Assembly: GCA_964518595.1 (NCBI GenBank)
Contig: CAZFHA010000002.1
Location: 206,359-270,358 of the forward strand
From: CAZFHA01 sp964518595
Lineage (GTDB): Bacteria > Bacillota > Clostridia > Saccharofermentanales > Saccharofermentanaceae
DNA length: 64,000 nt
Reading direction: 5' to 3'
Positions within the stretch are counted from its first letter, which is position 1; the number at the start of each line of letters is the position of its first letter. Shown piece by piece: positions 29,404 to 38,094 of this stretch. The position numbers and the translations under genes were made by a program. Under the pieces are notes generated by a model that did no database searches, was not told where the DNA came from, and saw only the letters and a program-made list of their open reading frames with translations.

Positions 29404-30267
29404 TTATTTAAAGATTAGAGCTTCCAGTTTCTCTATGTCTATATGTTCTCCTAGTACCTTAGCTAAAGTATCAAATTCTGCTTGAAGTCTCTCCTGCCCA
29501 AGTAAATCATCCCTTAAATTCGTTGGCGGAAAAGTAGTGTTGTTTTTGTCACATCCTAAACTGTCTTCCGCTTCAAAGGTCAAATCCATATAGGGCAGCA
29601 CTCCCAGTACCGGACAGGCACAAGTTTCTTCTAGAAGTTCTTTCCCGGCAGCGAATAGTTCCGGTTCACCCATAAATTTATTCACCAGAAGCCCAACAAC
29701 CCGCTGCCTCTGCTCTGGGGAAAGCAGTTCTAAGGTTCCATAAAGGGACGCAAATACACCACCCCTTATAATATCTGCCACCAGTAGCACCGGAGCGTCA
29801 AAGGCCTCAGCTACTTTCATATTCGCAATATCATTTCGGCTTAAGTTCAGCTCCACTGGGCTACCAGCCCCTTCAATTATGATGACATCATATTTCGAGG
29901 CCAAGCGGCGGTAAGCGGCTACTGCTTGCTGCCAGAAATGGCGCTGATTTTTCAGATAAGATTGATACCCCCCTTTTGTCCAGGCTATACCATTACAGTA
30001 GTACTCGGCCTCCCCTTCAGATTTAGGCACCCAGACCAGAGGATTCATATCTTGGTGTGGCTCTATACCAGCGGCATAGGCTGCTAAAACTTGCGCTCTG
30101 GCCAGAAATTTCCCGGTAGGTAACTGATGCAAATAAGAGGTTAAATTTAATGCTTTAAAGGGTGCCACCCGATAGCCCCTTTGCTGAAAAATTCGGCATA
30201 AGCCATAGGCAATGGTGGTTTTTCCCACACCGGAAGCCGTCCCTTGAATCATAATATTTTTAGCCAT
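29404..30267 (-). CDS. cobQ: Cobyric acid synthase lacking the glutamine amidotransferase domain
   Basis: CobQ normally amidates four carboxyl groups of the corrin ring with a P-loop ATPase domain and a C-terminal class I glutaminase domain, about 500 residues in all. This protein has 287. Residues 1-235 are the ATPase domain (GTASGVGKTT, the FKALN switch, IIIEGAGSPVELNL, ADIIRGGVFASLYGT). After GVLPYMDL the sequence jumps to EFDTLAKVLGEHIDIEKL, which matches the extreme CobQ C-terminus. The glutaminase domain is missing in frame. It overlaps cobD by eight bases. Confidence 0.85.
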   Translation of the reverse strand: MAKNIMIQGTASGVGKTTIAYGLCRIFQQRGYRVAPFKALNLTSYLHQLPTGKFLARAQVLAAYAAGIEPHQDMNPLVWVPKSEGEAEYYCNGIAWTKGGYQSYLKNQRHFWQQAVAAYRRLASKYDVIIIEGAGSPVELNLSRNDIANMKVAEAFDAPVLLVADIIRGGVFASLYGTLELLSPEQRQRVVGLLVNKFMGEPELFAAGKELLEETCACPVLGVLPYMDLTFEAEDSLGCDKNNTTFPPTNLRDDLLGQERLQAEFDTLAKVLGEHIDIEKLEALIFK

Positions 30268-31360
30268 GATTTACTCCCTTAGGCTTTGAAATAGCCTGAT
30301 TTATTTTAGTTATTGCTCCAAGTGCCTGGATAAAAGCCTGATTTTGTTCCGCTCTCCCAATGCCAATTCGGTAAAAAGTCTCATCTAAACCGCGAAAGTT
30401 TCGGCAAGAACGCACTAGTATTTTATGGTTATTCCAAAGCTCTTCCTTTAGATCAGGATAGTCTGGCGCAGAAAAAAAGATAAAATTAGCCTGACTGCCA
30501 TAGACCTGAAAGCCGCACCTATGAAATAACTCAAACAATCTGATCTTTTCATTGACTACGTATTGTTCTGTTTGCGGAAGATACCAAACAGCCGTCTCAA
30601 GAGCCGCTATTCCAGCAATCTGAGCTAAGGTAGATACTTGCCAATCAGGTCCTTGCGATAGAAGTGCCGCCAACCGCTCCCGATTCCGATGAATTAAATA
30701 GCCTAAACGCAGTCCCGGCATGGCAAAGCTTTTGGTCAAAGCCTTTACCACAAACAAGTGGTCATGGTCTGGAATACGGTTCACCAAAGTTAGTTCCTTT
30801 CCCTTGGGGAGAAAATCAATAAAGCATTCATCTATCAGCAAATTACTCCCACTGTCAGCGGTTGTCTGAACCAGCGAGTCTAACCAAGACCGAGAAAGCG
30901 CACAGCCTGTAGGATTATTGGGATTAGTTACAATGACTAGATCTGGTTTTATCTGCCTCACTAAAGAGAAAAAATCATTGCCTGGTAGAAAACCGCTTTC
31001 CTTGGATAAAAAATAATGCTGAACTTGGCAGCCTACTGTACCCAGAGCTCGTTCATAATCCGCAAAACATGGTGCTAACAGAAGAGCCTGTCTGGGCTTT
31101 AAGAAAAAAATCAACCGAAAAAGCAAATCAGAGGCACCATTGCCACAGATAATATTTTCCGGATTAGAGTCTTCAAACGCCGCAATCGCAGTCCTTAGCT
31201 GCTTGCAAAAAGGATCTGGATAGCGCACACAAGCAGCAATTGCCCCTTGAACTGCGGCAGTAACTGAGTCAGGCAAACCTAAGGGATTAATATTAATCGA
31301 CAGGTCGCAATACTCTTTTTCTTCATCAGGCATATAGCCCCCATGCTCATAGGTATACAT
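30260..31360 (-). CDS. cobD: L-threonine-O-3-phosphate decarboxylase (CobD), aminotransferase fold
   Basis: A PLP enzyme that makes (R)-1-aminopropanol phosphate, which CbiB attaches to cobyric acid. The 366-residue protein resembles HisC, but the N-terminal HGGYM and SININPLGLP are typical of CobD. Also visible are ICGNGASDLLF, VTNPNNPTGC, the DECFIDF motif and the PLP lysine in VKALTKSFAMPGLRLGY near residue 215. It overlaps cbiB and cobQ, so the three are translationally coupled under the cobalamin riboswitch. Confidence 0.88.
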   Translation of the reverse strand: MYTYEHGGYMPDEEKEYCDLSININPLGLPDSVTAAVQGAIAACVRYPDPFCKQLRTAIAAFEDSNPENIICGNGASDLLFRLIFFLKPRQALLLAPCFADYERALGTVGCQVQHYFLSKESGFLPGNDFFSLVRQIKPDLVIVTNPNNPTGCALSRSWLDSLVQTTADSGSNLLIDECFIDFLPKGKELTLVNRIPDHDHLFVVKALTKSFAMPGLRLGYLIHRNRERLAALLSQGPDWQVSTLAQIAGIAALETAVWYLPQTEQYVVNEKIRLFELFHRCGFQVYGSQANFIFFSAPDYPDLKEELWNNHKILVRSCRNFRGLDETFYRIGIGRAEQNQAFIQALGAITKINQAISKPKGVNHG

Positions 31361-32339
31361 AAAACCTCTGCCACAGTCCGCTAAGGGTTAGGGCAAGAAA
31401 CAGCCCCACCAGAGTTCCGCCATAGAGCAAAGTAATCGTTCTCTTAATGTCATCTATCTCGGCCTTACGGCAATGGTTACCAATATAGGGTTTCTCAACC
31501 GCTATACCACCATAACAATGAGTCCCCCCTAAGCGAATACCTAAGCTACCGGCACAGACGGCTTCGCAATGCGCCGAATTGGGACTTTGGTGCTTGTAGC
31601 GATCCCGGCAATATACTTGAAAAGCCTGTAAGAAATTTTGACCACATAGAGCTGTGTTCAAAAGTAGCAAAACAGCCGCAATCCGAGCAGGAATAAAATT
31701 CCACAGATCATCCATTCGGGCGGAAAACTTACCTATATAGCGATAGGTCACATTCTTATAGCCCACCATAGAATCCAAGGTATTAACCGCTTTATAGGCC
31801 ATCCCCAGTGCAGGACCACCCAGTAAAATATAGAACAAAGGGGCTACAACACCATCGCAAAAATTCTCACTGATCGTTTCAACCGTAGCTTTAATAACAG
31901 CTTCTTCATCAGCTTGGTCTGTATCCCGGCCCACAATATAAGACAAGGCTCTTCTTGCACCCGACAGATCGGATTGTCGAAGATGAACCATGATTTTCTG
32001 TCCTTCTTGAGCCAAACCTTTAGCCGACAAACAAAAATAGATTAATAATCCATCTAAAAGAATGCCCGGAATATAGCCCAAACTATACCCTAATCCAGAA
32101 AGAAGATACACTATACCATAGGTTATCACCACTAGGCTAAACCAAAGGAGTACCCCGAAAAGAAACTGACAAGGAAAATTTCTAGCTAATACCCTATCCT
32201 TAAATCGAAGGGAAAATTGAACCCACTTCCCCATCAATCTTACCGGGTGAAGGGGATTCTGAGGCTCTCCCAGCATAAAATCCAGAAGAAGGCCCAGAAA
32301 GATAGCCCACCAATGGGGGAAATAAAACAGATATAACAC
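31347..32339 (-). CDS. cbiB: Adenosylcobinamide-phosphate synthase (CbiB/CobD family)
   Basis: An integral membrane enzyme joining aminopropanol phosphate to adenosylcobyric acid. The 330 residues contain several membrane segments and the family signatures LLLDFMLGEPQNPLHPVRLMG near the start, ETISENFCDGVVAPLFY near residue 145, GYKNVTYRYIGKFSARMDD near 190, and SPNSAHCEAVCAGSLGIRLGG near 250. The start is GTG at 32339 with AGGAGG seven bases upstream. It is the first gene after the riboswitch. Confidence 0.93.
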   Translation of the reverse strand: MLYLFYFPHWWAIFLGLLLDFMLGEPQNPLHPVRLMGKWVQFSLRFKDRVLARNFPCQFLFGVLLWFSLVVITYGIVYLLSGLGYSLGYIPGILLDGLLIYFCLSAKGLAQEGQKIMVHLRQSDLSGARRALSYIVGRDTDQADEEAVIKATVETISENFCDGVVAPLFYILLGGPALGMAYKAVNTLDSMVGYKNVTYRYIGKFSARMDDLWNFIPARIAAVLLLLNTALCGQNFLQAFQVYCRDRYKHQSPNSAHCEAVCAGSLGIRLGGTHCYGGIAVEKPYIGNHCRKAEIDDIKRTITLLYGGTLVGLFLALTLSGLWQRFYVYL

Positions 32340-32484
32340 AACACGCCTCCTCTAATCTACAGGCTCAGAGGAAGGCATTAACCTGAAAAAGAAGTAAAAC
32401 TTCTCACGGGAAAATTAACGCCCAAAAAGGCTACAGCCAAAGCCATATCCTCTCCACTACCTTCATAACCTGTGAAGTAGTTGG

Positions 32485-32652
32485 AAACGTATGGCAGGTC
32501 TTTCGACTGAGACAGTTACACTCTTTTTCCTTCCCAAAGCAGGCTTCAGTGGATACGCCAAAGCGTTAAAAGAGCTATGTCAACACGGCAGCAGGACTGT
32601 CCGGGATTCACACCCGGTTCCCTATTATCGCAAAATGCGCACCGATACGTTT
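32485..32652 (-). ncRNA. Cobalamin riboswitch
   Basis: Read on the minus strand, the element contains the conserved GGGAA...GGTGTGAATCCC-type segment (GGGAACCGGGTGTGAATCCC), a GGACAGTCCTGCTGCCG segment, AGCCTGCTTTGGGAAGG and the B12-box part GTCGAAAGACCTGCC. The ends AAACGTAT and ATACGTTT pair as stem P1. It lies between a strong promoter and cbiB, so B12 should repress cbiB-cobD-cobQ. The expression platform at about 32415-32480 has only a weak hairpin followed by TTTTT (32424-32444). Confidence 0.9.
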
Positions 32653-32670
32653 TCTTAATGATTTGAGCCA

Positions 32671-32700
32671 ACAATATCACGTCCCTTAAAGCCCTGTCAA
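32671..32700 (-). promoter_or_regulatory. Promoter of the cbiB operon
   Basis: On the minus strand a perfect TTGACA (32695-32700) is separated by 18 bases from TATTGT (32671-32676). It lies directly upstream of the riboswitch. Confidence 0.65.
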
Positions 32701-32830
32701 GGCTGAAAAAGAGAGCAATACCTTTAAACAAATAAAATCTACTAAAAATTTTGCCACGCTTAGCAAACACGACATACAGAAGTCGGGTTTTATAGGATAC
32801 AATATTCTTGTAGGTTAGGAGGTAGCGACT

Positions 32831-33532
32831 ATGGTGCAAATCTATAATTATGCAGACTTTGTCAACGAACTTATGGCAGCAGGATTTTCTTTAGGCGGTG
32901 GTGGCAGCCGAGATTTTTACAGTATAATTCCCTGGTCTTGGACTGAAACGCCCCCTTATAAGACACCAGTCAGCTGGCACACCGCTGATCCTGAAACTGA
33001 TCCTTGGGAGTGGCGGATGCGGGTTCTACTTGAACGGGAGGATATCGCCTATGCCAAGCTCTTTGCCAAAAAATCTGGTTTTATTACCAAGGAGTGGTAT
33101 CCCTACTTTTTAGCCATCCGACGCGGAAATAGATCCTTCGAAGAGGCCTATATAGACGGCTACATCAGTCACCCGGCCAAAAGAATTTATGAAGTCCTTA
33201 AAGATACAAAAGGCTTATCCCTACCGGAGGTAAAGCGCCTTGGGGGCTTCGGCAAAGACAATAAAAGCGACTTTGACAAAGCCTTAACAGAACTGCAAAT
33301 GAAGATGTATCTAACCATTTGCGGACGTCAAAGCAAACGCACTAAAGAGGGACTTGAATCAGGCTGGGCCTCCACGCAGCTCTGTACTGTAGAAGCTTTT
33401 TGGGGTGAAGAACTGATTGAAAGCAGCTATGGGATTAGCGAAACAGAAGCTATAGATAAAATTAGCCAGCAAATCTATCGTCTTAACCCTCTTGCTCAAC
33501 CGAAAAAAGCAGAGAAAATTATTCGGGGATGA
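32831..33532 (+). CDS. AlkZ-related hypothetical protein
   Basis: A 233-residue protein that resembles the Firmicutes group annotated as AlkZ-related: SWTETPPYKTPVSWHTADPETDPWEWR at the start, a middle GFITKEWYPYFLAIRRG segment, then a winged-helix-like section (KGLSLPEVKRLGGFGKDNKSDFDKALTELQMKMYLTICG) and a C-terminal tail. AlkZ glycosylases unhook DNA crosslinks; whether this relative has that activity is not known. AGGAGGT lies seven bases before the ATG. It is divergent from the cbiB riboswitch. Confidence 0.65.
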   Translation: MVQIYNYADFVNELMAAGFSLGGGGSRDFYSIIPWSWTETPPYKTPVSWHTADPETDPWEWRMRVLLEREDIAYAKLFAKKSGFITKEWYPYFLAIRRGNRSFEEAYIDGYISHPAKRIYEVLKDTKGLSLPEVKRLGGFGKDNKSDFDKALTELQMKMYLTICGRQSKRTKEGLESGWASTQLCTVEAFWGEELIESSYGISETEAIDKISQQIYRLNPLAQPKKAEKIIRG

Positions 33533-33585
33533 GGCCTAAGAAGCTACTACTTATAGAATGAAATTTTGCTCTAATTTATTTACTG

Positions 33586-33918
33586 TTACCCCTTTATGCC
33601 GAAAATGAACATTCTAATAGCAAAGAACAGCGAAGTAAATATCCATGCTCCCGGAAAAAGTGAAGTAATTACAAAAAATAACAGATACAAAACCACGGGT
33701 AAGAAACAGTGATAGTGTAAGCTGCGATTCCGGCGCAAATCTGACATGAATTGCGCACCTAGAATGAGCCAAGTAAACAGTCCATATGGTAGTGCGAGAA
33801 ACCAGATATAATGTGGAAAGTAGAGCAAAATTTCTGTCCCGATAAGAATAAGATTTGTAATCCACCATTCCTTACGGGAGGCTCTACCTGTGAAATATTG
33901 ACTTATCCAATCCTGCAT
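33586..33918 (-). CDS. DUF805 family membrane protein (second copy)
   Basis: A 110-residue membrane protein when started at the ATG at 33918, which has AGAAGGAG upstream; an upstream in-frame ATG at 34026 adds residues with no similarity. It shares the MQDWISQYFTGRASRKEWWI start and the RRNRSL motif with the product of 24799-25227. Function unknown. It lies just downstream of kdpE, in the same direction, but an 18-base gap plus its own RBS leave cotranscription open. Confidence 0.7.
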   Translation of the reverse strand: MQDWISQYFTGRASRKEWWITNLILIGTEILLYFPHYIWFLALPYGLFTWLILGAQFMSDLRRNRSLHYHCFLPVVLYLLFFVITSLFPGAWIFTSLFFAIRMFIFGIKG

Positions 33919-34043
33919 AAAATGACTCCTTCTTACAGTATTTTCCCAACGGCAAGCCAAACAATGCATATCAGCACGATCTGCATTGTTGCTTCTGTCC
34001 TTTAAATAAAAAGATTCGCCTTTCACTTTTAGACTTTATTATC

Positions 34044-34742
34044 TTACTCGGGAACAAATCGAATCATACGGTAACCCACCCCAATATGGGTCTGGATGTA
34101 CTTAGGATCATCGCCATTATCTTCAAGTTTTTTACGCAAAGTAGCCATAAATACCCTAAGAGATGGGCGGTCGTCGAGAGAACTGTTCGTCCAAATTTCT
34201 TTAAGAATATAGTTATAGGTAAGCACCTTATCCACGTTCTTTGATAGTAAGCACAGTAGCCGGTATTCAATAGGGGTTAAATGAATTTCATGCTCAGCCA
34301 GATAGACACAACCAGCGCCATAATCAATTTTGAGCTCCCCATTTTGAAAAATCGCCGTTTCGGCCACTTGTAAACTTGCCATCCGGCGTAGCATGACTCT
34401 CACTCTGGCTAGTAATTCCTCAACGTTAAAAGGTTTGGTGAGGTAATCATCTGCGCCCAAATCAAGGGCTTCGATTTTATCCCGATCATTGTCCCTAGCA
34501 CTTACCACAATAATGGGCATGCTTGACCAGCTACGAACTTTTTTAATAATCTCCAATCCTTCCATATCCGGAAGGCCTAAATCAAGAATCATAATATCCG
34601 GGCTGTTCGATACTGCCTCAAGAATTCCGGTAGCACCGTTTTCAGCTAACCGGACTTTATAACCATAAAGATCCAAAGCCGTCCCGATTAAATTTGCGAT
34701 GGCTTTATCATCTTCTACTAACAGAATCATTGGTTTATTCAT
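34044..34742 (-). CDS. kdpE: KdpE response regulator
   Basis: An OmpR-type regulator of 232 residues: receiver domain with EDD at about 10-12, phospho-acceptor in ILDLGLPD near residue 54, conserved lysine in LTKPF near 104, and a C-terminal winged helix ending YIQTHIGVGYRM. It is encoded ten bases after kdpD and is its partner in switching on the kdp genes when potassium is low or c-di-AMP/turgor signals change. Confidence 0.95.
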   Translation of the reverse strand: MNKPMILLVEDDKAIANLIGTALDLYGYKVRLAENGATGILEAVSNSPDIMILDLGLPDMEGLEIIKKVRSWSSMPIIVVSARDNDRDKIEALDLGADDYLTKPFNVEELLARVRVMLRRMASLQVAETAIFQNGELKIDYGAGCVYLAEHEIHLTPIEYRLLCLLSKNVDKVLTYNYILKEIWTNSSLDDRPSLRVFMATLRKKLEDNGDDPKYIQTHIGVGYRMIRFVPE

Positions 34743-34752
34743 ATCTAGTAAC

Positions 34753-37434
34753 CTACTTAACCATTTCTAGCGTCAAGCAAAATCTTGTACCATGGGGTTC
34801 TACATCCTCTACCCAGATCATACCGCCATGAGCATTCACGATGGACTTACACAGTGCCAGACCTAAGCCTAGGCCGCGGCGGGAATCTCCAACCGAATTT
34901 TCCACCGTAAAAAACATATCAAATAACTTGGCTTTAGAAACTTCGGAAATACCTTCCCCATCATCCTCTACAGATATCACAGCCATGCCGTTCTTTTCTT
35001 TGGCGGTTAATTTAATGGTTGAACCTGCCTGAGTATATTTTACTGCATTATCAACAATATTGATAATTACCTGCACAATCAATCTGGAATCAACATTAAC
35101 CAAAAGCATGTCATTATCTACATGAACCTGAAGGATATGCTCTTTTGATTTTCTACTAACGTGGCGCAAGGCTTCTCTGATAATCTCTTTTAATAGCTCC
35201 GGCTCTTTATGAATATGAAGGCTACCATTATCAATTCTGGTAATGGACAGAATATTCTCAATCAGATTAATCAGCCACATAGAATCATCATAAATATAGG
35301 AGTATAAATTCTGTTTTTGTTCCACCGACAGCTCAGCCGCACTTTCCATCAAAACGCTGGCATTACCGGAAATACTGGTTAATGGCGTTTTCAAATCATG
35401 AGAAATCGCCCGTAAAAGATTTGAGCGTAATTGTTCTTGTTTAGCTTCCAACTGAATCTGATGGTTCTTTTCAAGAATATTACCTCTTTCTAGGGCCAAA
35501 GCACATTCTGCCAACATGGCAATCAAGAGATTCTTTTCAAAAGCCGCTAAAGTCTCTTGATTATCTATGGCTACCCCCACCACCGCAAAAACACTTTCAC
35601 TGCTACGAATCGCCATATAAAGGCATTTAGCACCGGGCAATGTATTGGTAGTTGCACCGGCATGTTTATTGTTACGATAAACCCATTGTGCCACGGCAAA
35701 TTCATCAGCAGTCAGATAGGCTGAGGTGGGTTCCTCCTGTATCGCCATTACTAAAGGAGCTTCCAAACGGTCATCTACAACCGGGTATAAAATCACAGTT
35801 CGGTCTAAGAGCTTCATAATCTGATTAGCACACTCTCGATATAAGTCGGTCTTGTTCTTAGCATACTGGAGTTTAAGGCTGGTCTCCAAGAGCACCTCTG
35901 TACGGTAGGATTTAAGTGAAGCTTGCCTAGCCTGATCTTTTACTCGTTTGGTAAAAGTGCTGGTAATAAAAGCTGACAAAAACATAACCAGAAAGGTTAA
36001 GGGATAACCGGGGTTATAGGCCTGTAGGGAAAAGCGTGGTTGGGTAAAGAAAAAATTAAAGAGGAGCACGGCTAAAATTGAGGATACCAGACTATAGACC
36101 TTACCCTTGGTCACTACCGCAGTAAAGAGAGTGCACAAAATATAGACTGTAATAATATTCGATTCGCTGAAGCCTAATTGATAGAACAAAAAGCCTATGA
36201 CTGTGGGAATCGCCAGAAAGAGAAACATGATAAGGGTATCCCGGATTGAAAAAACCGGAATTTTGAATTTTTTTCGTCTTTTACTTTGATAATTGCTATC
36301 CTTGGTAGGAATAACATAAATATCTAAGTTAGGCGCAAAACTAAGTAGCTTATCCGTATCATTTTGCGGCCCTAACCCCAGAATTTTATTATTACGGCTT
36401 CGTCCGGCAACGAATTTCGATGTTCCACTGGCTTTGGCATATTCCGAAATCTGATAGACCAGATCATCACCATAAACGGTAACAATTTTAGCCCCTAGTT
36501 GCTCGGCCAAATGGGTATTGTCCTTAATCTGACGTAATTTTTCTTCGGAAAAATCCTGCGACTCAGAAGTCTCTACCAACAGAGCTGTTAAAGAGCCATG
36601 GAAAGCCTCAGCCATTCTTGCCGCTGTACGCACTACTTTGCCATTGGTAGAGGCGGAAGAAAGACAAATTAATATATGCTCTTCCGTATAGTACTCGGTT
36701 CGGTTTGCTAAAATTTTGTTTTTTTCTACAGTTAGATTCACCCGATCGGCAGTACGACGTAAGGCAATTTCTCTCAAGGCCACTAAGTTTTCACGGGTGA
36801 AAAAGTGCTGCAGGGCTTTTTGAACTTGCTCATTTCGATAAACTTTGCCACTGTTAAGGCGCTGGATTAAGTCTTCCGGCTCGATGTCGACCAATTCAAC
36901 TTTATCCGCACTGTCAAAAACACTGTCGGGAATCCGTTCCCGGACAGCAATTCCGGTAATTGACTCAACAATATCATTAAGACTTTCAATATGCTGCACA
37001 TTAACCGTAGAATAGACATCTATCCCCATTCGTAGTAATTCTTCTACATCTTGATAGCGTTTCACATGTCTAGAGCCTTTGGCATTGGTATGAGCCAATT
37101 CATCTACCAGAATCAGCTGCGGTGCCCGCTTAAGGGCGCTATCAATATCAAATTCTCTTAAGGTAATCCCGCCATGAGATATGGGAAGGGTGGGAATTTG
37201 CGGTAGTCCATCCAACAGAGCCATGGTTTGAGGGCGCTGATGGGGCTCAACATAACCTACCACCACATCGACTCCATCCTTTAGTGCTGCATGAGCCGCT
37301 TCCAGCATGGCATAGGTCTTCCCCACTCCGGCAGCATAACCAAAGAAGATTTTGAGTTTTCCCCTACCCTTGTTGCTCTCGTCCTTTTGAATCTCTTGCA
37401 GCAGTATTTCCGGACGTGGTCTCTGCACTTCCAT
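34753..37434 (-). CDS. kdpD: KdpD sensor histidine kinase
   Basis: Full-length potassium sensor of 893 residues. Domains in order: N-terminal KdpD domain with Walker motif GYAAGVGKTYAML (about 30-42) and the LVDELAHTNAKGSRH motif, a USP-like domain (about 250-370), four membrane segments (about 395-500), a GAF-like domain, then the kinase core with H-box AISHDLKTPLTS near residue 670 and ATPase boxes NIVDNAVKY, VEDDGEGI and RRGLGLGLAL. It lies nine bases after kdpC. Confidence 0.95.
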   Translation of the reverse strand: MEVQRPRPEILLQEIQKDESNKGRGKLKIFFGYAAGVGKTYAMLEAAHAALKDGVDVVVGYVEPHQRPQTMALLDGLPQIPTLPISHGGITLREFDIDSALKRAPQLILVDELAHTNAKGSRHVKRYQDVEELLRMGIDVYSTVNVQHIESLNDIVESITGIAVRERIPDSVFDSADKVELVDIEPEDLIQRLNSGKVYRNEQVQKALQHFFTRENLVALREIALRRTADRVNLTVEKNKILANRTEYYTEEHILICLSSASTNGKVVRTAARMAEAFHGSLTALLVETSESQDFSEEKLRQIKDNTHLAEQLGAKIVTVYGDDLVYQISEYAKASGTSKFVAGRSRNNKILGLGPQNDTDKLLSFAPNLDIYVIPTKDSNYQSKRRKKFKIPVFSIRDTLIMFLFLAIPTVIGFLFYQLGFSESNIITVYILCTLFTAVVTKGKVYSLVSSILAVLLFNFFFTQPRFSLQAYNPGYPLTFLVMFLSAFITSTFTKRVKDQARQASLKSYRTEVLLETSLKLQYAKNKTDLYRECANQIMKLLDRTVILYPVVDDRLEAPLVMAIQEEPTSAYLTADEFAVAQWVYRNNKHAGATTNTLPGAKCLYMAIRSSESVFAVVGVAIDNQETLAAFEKNLLIAMLAECALALERGNILEKNHQIQLEAKQEQLRSNLLRAISHDLKTPLTSISGNASVLMESAAELSVEQKQNLYSYIYDDSMWLINLIENILSITRIDNGSLHIHKEPELLKEIIREALRHVSRKSKEHILQVHVDNDMLLVNVDSRLIVQVIINIVDNAVKYTQAGSTIKLTAKEKNGMAVISVEDDGEGISEVSKAKLFDMFFTVENSVGDSRRGLGLGLALCKSIVNAHGGMIWVEDVEPHGTRFCLTLEMVK

Positions 37435-37442
37435 AGCTCACC

Positions 37443-38069
37443 TCAAATCAGTTGTAGAATTTGTGCAATGTCAAGATTTACCAACAGCACATTCACAGTT
37501 GGTTCACCGAAAACAGCTAATACTTGCCGATTGGTGCGACTCTCAATTATCTGCTCTAAATCCTGTTCAGAAATCCCGGTATTCTCAGCAAGTGCCGGAA
37601 CTTGGATTTGCGCGGCCTCCGGGGATATATGAGGATCAAGCCCCGAACCGGAAGTGGTCAAAAGATCCATGGGAATGTCAGCTTTGTCTACAGTAGGATT
37701 AGCTTTAAGGAAAGCCTCAAGGGAAGCCTCCATACGAAGCAAAAGCTCTGGATTGGAAGGGGCAAAATTCTGTGAACCGCTGGCTACTCCAGTGTATTGT
37801 CCATTTTTCTTTTCTTCTACAGTATAAACGTTGTAGCCCACAGCGGAAGGACGGCCTTTCATAAAACGGGGGTCGCTAAAATCCTGACCTAGCAGAGCGG
37901 AACCAATTACTTTGTCGCCAACTTTTACCAAGCTACCATTGGCCTGACTCGGAAAAATCATTTGACTTATCCCGGTCATTAGCAAAGGATAAAGCACCCC
38001 GCAAAGCACCACCATGACTACTGAAATCAACAAAGCACTTTTTAGTGCCGATAAACCTTTCTTTTGCAT
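37443..38069 (-). CDS. kdpC: KdpC, potassium-transporting ATPase C chain
   Basis: The single-span subunit of the KdpFABC pump; 208 residues from the ATG at 38069, which has AGAGGA seven bases upstream. The longer frame to 38105 overlaps kdpB and lacks an RBS. One membrane segment (about 9-32) is followed by the periplasmic-type domain with SQANGSLV, GSALLGQDFSDPRFMKGRPSA, the PSNPELL motif, and a conserved SGSGLDPHISPEAAQIQ segment. Confidence 0.95.
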   Translation of the reverse strand: MQKKGLSALKSALLISVVMVVLCGVLYPLLMTGISQMIFPSQANGSLVKVGDKVIGSALLGQDFSDPRFMKGRPSAVGYNVYTVEEKKNGQYTGVASGSQNFAPSNPELLLRMEASLEAFLKANPTVDKADIPMDLLTTSGSGLDPHISPEAAQIQVPALAENTGISEQDLEQIIESRTNRQVLAVFGEPTVNVLLVNLDIAQILQLI

Positions 38070-38094
38070 ACAACTGTCCTCTTTTCTCATTCCA

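Noticed and set aside
32546..32839. A 97-codon minus-strand frame across the riboswitch
   Set aside because: It overlaps the cobalamin riboswitch and promoter and has no RBS or protein similarity.
33919..34026. Longer N-terminus for the second DUF805 protein
   Set aside because: The added residues do not resemble the family and the ATG at 33918 has its own AGAAGGAG.
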